Positions 59,561-64,000 of a stretch of DNA of 64,000 nucleotides are shown one piece after another (position 1 is the stretch's first letter; each line of letters starts with the position of its first letter). Source of the DNA: Cololabis saira (taxonomy: Eukaryota; Chordata; Actinopteri; Beloniformes; Belonidae); contig NC_084590.1 of assembly GCF_033807715.1 (NCBI RefSeq), positions 5,075,593 to 5,139,592 on the forward strand, written 5' to 3'. The notes under the pieces were generated by a model that did no database searches, was not told where the DNA came from, and saw only the letters and a list, made by a program, of their open reading frames with translations. Made by a program: the position numbers and the translations under genes.

Positions 59561-60164
59561 GAAAAAAAAATCTTCCTTCTCCAGAATATAATTTTTATTT
59601 TTCTCCTGCCTGGCCCTAATACTCCCGTATATTCTTTCTTTTCCCTTTTATTCTTTTTTAAAATATTTTCATTTTTTTTTTATGAACAACTTTTTATTGA
59701 TTTTCAAAGTAATTTCCCATGCGAGGTAGGATAACAATGAAGAAAAAAATATATATATATTTCAAACAATATTCAAGAGCATCAACATTTCAAACATATA
59801 CTTGTAACGGTGTAAAATGTATCAAAAGAGGATGCTCAGCAATTATAATGTGCACTGAAATCCTTTCCTGTCTTGACAAAATACATTCAAGAGTTATCAG
59901 ACTTAACTTAAATACTACATGAAACACAATCCTTATATTAAAAAACAAAACAAGCACCAACAAAAAATAGAAAAAAACACAAAATGACACATTACAATTA
60001 CAAAAGAGAACGTGCTTTCTGCACTGCCTTAGATAAGGCATCTGCAGTTTCTTTTGCTGCGCCGTGTGATCGCACAATTGAAAATATTTTCATTATTATT
60101 TGTTTGATATTCCTATGTTAACCCTTTCCCTGCCTCCTTTGCCTTCCTGTTTGTCAGATTGTGA
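59561..60164. other. Unique AT-rich sequence, no gene
   Basis: Nothing recognisable. Confidence 0.45.
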
Positions 60165-60387
60165 GTGTGTGTGTGTGTGTGTGCTGGAGTGTTTAGTGTT
60201 GAGAGCCCTCTGCTCGCTCCGCCCCGCCAGAGGCAACGCTCATTAGCAGAGTTTAGCTACACAGGCGCTCAATGGGATGGCTTGTTGACACACACAATGG
60301 GATCAGCCCCCTCACACTCTCACAACACACACATCACCCAGTCATGGCTCCAGCTTGACGCATCATGCCCCCCTTCCACCCTTCAGA

Positions 60388-60531
<144 letters not shown>

Positions 60532-60658
60532 TCCCCTCACCTTCCACCCTCACACACACAGTCACGTGTCACACACCTCTTCACATCTACATCCTGAACA
60601 CATTCATGCACGGCCAGACTGCATTTACACCTGACTACCTATTGCACATTATCCACAC

Positions 60659-61435
60659 CAGGGGTGTCAAACTCATTTTTCTTGGCGGGCCGGATTTGAC
60701 CAATTTTTTTCTGGCGGGCCGCACGCTCAAAATAACAAAAACGGTGTGAAAATGTTTTTTTCTAATTCTTTTTTTTTCCACTATTGTTATCTAATCCAAT
60801 ATCAGTTTAGTTAATTTTAAAGGAAATATTCCCTTTGTTTACACTCTAAATATGTAAAATATATTTCTTCTGGATCTTTTCTTGAAATTTCTCGTTTTTT
60901 TTTCAAATGATGTAAGATACTTTTAATATTTTACAAAGATAAACAGAAACAAGTATGTTTTTTTTATATTTTGCTTTTTTTATAGGAAATTTAATTAAAA
61001 GCAAAATCTTTCTTATTACATCCGAGTGTTTCTTTGTGATTTAGAGATTTTTCCAGTACAATTAAGTGTATTTATTTTTAAAAATTGGATATTTACGCCA
61101 GTGTGCCGAAAAAGTCAGCACTTCTCTTTTAAATGTTTTACTTTGTCACTATCCTCGTATTCAAAACTGAAACTCTCTGAATAAATATCTTCTATCATCT
61201 TTTTTAGCAATGATATTTTTCCTGCGAAAATATATAATAGTAGTCAGTTAATAAAAATAAACGACCGTCTACAAAGAAATAAAATCGGCAAAAAAAAAAC
61301 TGTCGAAAACTGCTCTCTTTGTGGAATAACGATGGATTTGTAGAATAAATATATTATCGGATATGCTGCGATTCATGGCAATTATTTATGCCTTCCTTTT
61401 TAGGTTTTGTGCATTGGAAACTTCTCACACCCCTG
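60659..61435. mobile_element. hAT-like element, family H9 (CAGGGGTGTCAAACTC end)
   Basis: Left end CAGGGGTGTCAAACTCATT followed by 'ggcgggccg' words; right end CACACCCCTG. Flanks atccacac (60651-60658) and atctccac (61436-61443) agree at 6 of 8. AT-rich interior, no transposase. Confidence 0.75.
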
Positions 61436-62416
61436 ATCTCCACACACTGTTAGCATGGATACACTCACATTTTAGAGTTCAATGCATCTTTTGTTTTTCT
61501 CAGTGGCAACAACTGCAACTGTCAGTCACAAGACTGTGGTACCTACAGTGAAGTTAACTCCTAACTCCTCCAGGGTTTATGTTTCCTCCCCAGCACCCAA
61601 ACCCGTCACACAATCACCAACACACACACGCACATTTACCAACAACACACATTCTTGCTAATGGAATCAGCAACTGTAATACACGGTAAACTGACTAGTT
61701 AGTCCTAATAGGTTCTTTCACTTTGGCCTGGTTTGGCTGTCACATGGCAGCAGGACAAGGCCTCGTCTTATGGCTCAATCCTCGCTGCCGGATGGGACAT
61801 ATCAACTCCAATTTGGCCCATCGCCGCCTTTAAGAAAATTCATCAGGCCCTCGTTAGGAATGAAAGCAGTCTGTGTACCGGGAGCCGGGGCAGATGGGAG
61901 ATTAGTTCAGGCTCCCACGGACAGGGAATATAGACACAAGAGTGCTGTGTTTATGTAAGAAATGGACGGCCATAAGGATGGTTTTTTTTGTTTGGTTTAT
62001 TTGTTTTTTTAAGCACAATCAACTACTACAAAGCTACTGATCATTTTCGTTCAAAGATTTGTAGAAAATCAAGGGAAGCGGAGGAGTTCAGCTCATTCAT
62101 AAAATGCATAAAATAGTTTGATTATAATAGTTTGATGTTTGTTGGTAAAAGCTCCAGACTCTTGTTAGTCTTGTTAGGGCTGGTTAAGGCCCAGCTGACC
62201 CCGGGGTTACTGATGCTGTCAGGATGTTTTCAGTCAGTCCACCCGGAGAGGCTATTGGCTTTACTCAATCTGCTGGTGATTGACACATTCATTTTACATA
62301 TAAAAAACTCAAACCCATGTTTAACATCACACTTTAATACGTATCAGGATCTCTCCCCCCCCACCCTTTTTATTTTACTTTTCTTGTCTGAGTTACTCTT
62401 GTGACTTTCAGCTTTT
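61436..62416. other. Unique sequence, candidate conserved block
   Basis: 61690-61970 is repeat-free, GC-balanced and contains homopolymer-free words unlike neighbouring transposons. Overlapping 62- and 66-codon frames there have no domain. Conservation has to be tested by alignment. Confidence 0.4.
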
Positions 62417-63083
62417 TTAACCCTTGTGCTGTCTTTGGGTCAAGGGAGGGTGAAGGGAGAGAAGAAGGGATGAAGGAAAGAAGGAAGTAAGGAAGAAAGG
62501 AGAAAAGATGGAAGGAAGTAGGAAAGGGAGTAAGGAAGGGAGAAAAGATGGAAGGAAGGAAAGAAGGAAGAAAGGAGAAAAGAAGGAAGGAAGTAGGAAA
62601 GGGAGTAAGGAAGGGAGAAAAGATGGAAGGAAGGAAAGAAGGAGGTAAGGAAGAAAGGAGAAAAGAAGGAAGGAAGTAGGAAAGGGAGTAAGGAAAGGAG
62701 AAAAGATGGAACGGAGGAAAGAAGGGAGGAAGGAAGAAAGGAGAAAAGAAGGAAGGAAGTAGGAAAGGGAGTAAGGAAGGGAGAAAAGATGGAAGGGAGG
62801 AAAGAAGGGAGGAATGGAAAGAAGGGAGAAAGAAAGTAAAGAAGGGAGAAAAGGAAAGAAAGAAGGGAGGGAAGAAGGAAGGAATGGATAAAATAAGGAA
62901 AGAAGGAAGGAAAAGCAAAGAAGGTAATAAAGGAACGAATGACGGAAGGGAGGTAGGAAGAAAAAGGAGTAAAGGAGGGTAAAAAAGGGAGGAAAAGAGG
63001 AAAGGAAGAAGGAAGGAGAGAGCAGGAGGAAAGAAGGATAGAAGAATTGGGTCATTTTGACCCGAAGACAGTACAAGGGTTAA
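62417..63083 (-). mobile_element. piggyBac-like MITE carrying a GGAA-rich tract (PB6)
   Basis: TTAA (62417-62420) CCCTTGTGCTGTCTTTGGG on one side; GGTCATTTTGACC (63050-63062) then CGAAGACAGTACAAGGG and TTAA (63080-63083) on the other. The interior has repeated ~60-90 bp units ('gaaaagatggaaggaag...ggaaagggagtaaggaag') and the island 'ggagagagcaggaggaaag'. Confidence 0.86.
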
Positions 63084-63232
63084 GATTAAACAATGCAGAC
63101 AAACGTTTGTCACTTGAAAATGGTCATTTCAATGTCAGATTCATGTAAATAATGAATCTGACTTGAAAACACAAGCGTGTTTATCCAGGGGGTTGTGTTT
63201 CACGGTGTGTTGAGTTTGATGCTCGGGTAGCG

Positions 63233-63289
63233 TGTTAGTGTTAGTGTTACTGTTAGTGTTAGTGTTAGTGTTAGTGTTAGTGTTAGTGT
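63233..63289. repeat. (GTTAGT)n hexamer array
   Basis: About nine units, one with a change. Not the vertebrate telomere unit TTAGGG. Confidence 0.9.
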
Positions 63290-63371
63290 ATACGGGACTT
63301 TATAGCCTCAGAAAATAAATACATAAGGAAAAAAAATAATAAAATGCATCTCTTACATGCTGGAGCCTCAT

Positions 63372-63615
63372 GGCAGCACGGTGGCTTAGTGGTTAGCACT
63401 GTTTCCTCACAGCAAGAAGGTTCCTGGTTCGACTCCCTGGCCCAGCAGGACCTTTCTGTGTGGAGTTTGCATGTTCTCCCCGTGCTTGCGTGGGTTTTCC
63501 TCCGGGTACTCCGCTTTCCTCCCACAGTCCAAAAACATGCATATTAGGATAATTGATGAATCTAAATTGCCCGTAGGTGTGAGTGTAAGTGTGTCTGGTT
63601 GTTTGTGGGGACTGC
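63372..63615 (+). mobile_element. SINE, tRNA-derived (DANA/V-SINE-like)
   Basis: The head has an A box TGGCTTAGTGG (63382-63392) and a B box GGTTCGACTCC (63426-63436), 33 bp apart, both perfect matches to the pol III consensus. The body 'tctgtgtggagtttgcatgt' and 'gtgggttttcctccgggtac' is the core shared by fish DANA-like SINEs. The right boundary is approximate. Confidence 0.82.
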
Positions 63616-64000
63616 AGGTGGAAACTAGCATTTCTGCTAAAGCCGGTGTATTTACACTGCTTAATGTAGTGTTAATTAATATGCATTGTCCCGTCTAAAT
63701 AAACTTTGAAACATGTATTGTAAGTTACAATACATACAATACTATTTTGCAATTTTCAGTTTCCACTTTTCTGGAATGTACTTGAAAGTGTTTTTATTTT
63801 ACTAAAAAAAAACAAATGTGTTTAAGACATAGAAAGTTTACAAAAAGTCCTGAAAAGCTTGATTATAGCTAACTTGAATTTAAGTTTGTGCCTTGTGGAC
63901 AATTCAATCATATTCCTATTATTAATATTGCACTTTACATTATCACTCAGTTATCAAAATAAACACAATTTTGTTGTTTAAGCTCATTTGTGTCAATTCA
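63616..64000. other. Unique AT-rich sequence, no gene
   Basis: Nothing recognisable up to the window edge. Confidence 0.45.

Noticed and set aside
63233..63289. Interstitial telomere
   Set aside because: Unit is GTTAGT, not TTAGGG.
63372..63450. Possible tRNA gene
   Set aside because: Has A and B boxes but does not fold as a full tRNA and is fused to a SINE body.

Overview
The window looks like intergenic or intronic DNA from a teleost (ray-finned) fish. It is AT-rich, crowded with short non-autonomous DNA transposons and microsatellites, and contains a DANA/V-SINE-like SINE and several LINE 3' ends of kinds common in fish. I found no host protein-coding gene, no host exon with convincing splice context, and no functional RNA gene. 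The long open frames (poly-PSFL, GRKE, VCV, HTH and a 360-residue frame at 39860-40942) are translations of microsatellites or minisatellites. Nothing in the sequence fixes the species.

The main content is transposon debris, and much of it can be placed in families by target-site duplications (TSDs). (1) hAT-like elements with 8-bp TSDs: 568-1557, 2334-3075, 4989-5674, 6092-6837, 8288-8868, 8945-9777, 10314-11064, 17698-19174, 20290-21443, 23030-23660, 28081-28740, 35846-36519, 37126-38143 and 60659-61435. Four have perfect 8-bp TSDs. (2) piggyBac-like elements bounded by TTAA. Two (21735-22272 and 32553-33774) retain the Cys-rich tail of the transposase. Six more (34530-35191, 41156-41881, 46427-47121, 47869-48110, 50449-51197, 62417-63083) carry a long (CTTC)n or polypurine tract between related ends. 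(3) Tc1/mariner-like foldback elements with TA targets: six copies of one family plus one classic Tc1-type element at 15637-16223. (4) Small MITEs with 3-bp TSDs (PIF/Harbinger-like): 18702-18842, 31404-31514, 53257-53414 and a fragment at 28582-28629. (5) Several unclassified inverted-repeat elements.

Layout. 1-12 kb is almost continuous transposons. 12-16 kb is unique sequence with an (ATCC)n block. 16-25 kb is nested hAT, piggyBac and foldback elements. 25-34 kb mixes unique sequence with nested elements, including a clear insertion into a dated host element. 34-51 kb holds most of the microsatellite-bearing piggyBac-like elements plus a 16-bp minisatellite of about 1.2 kb. 51-62 kb is sparser, with stretches that read like conserved non-coding DNA (a guess that needs alignment). 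62-64 kb ends with a piggyBac-like element and a SINE.

No genes act together here. The linkage is between elements: insertions inside other elements give a relative history, and transposon ends repeatedly carry the same palindrome GGTCAnnnTGACC, the core of an estrogen response element. The observations I would follow first are those palindromes, the spread of microsatellites as cargo of TTAA elements, and the 67-, 21- and 12-bp direct repeats that flank some insertions and are far longer than normal TSDs.
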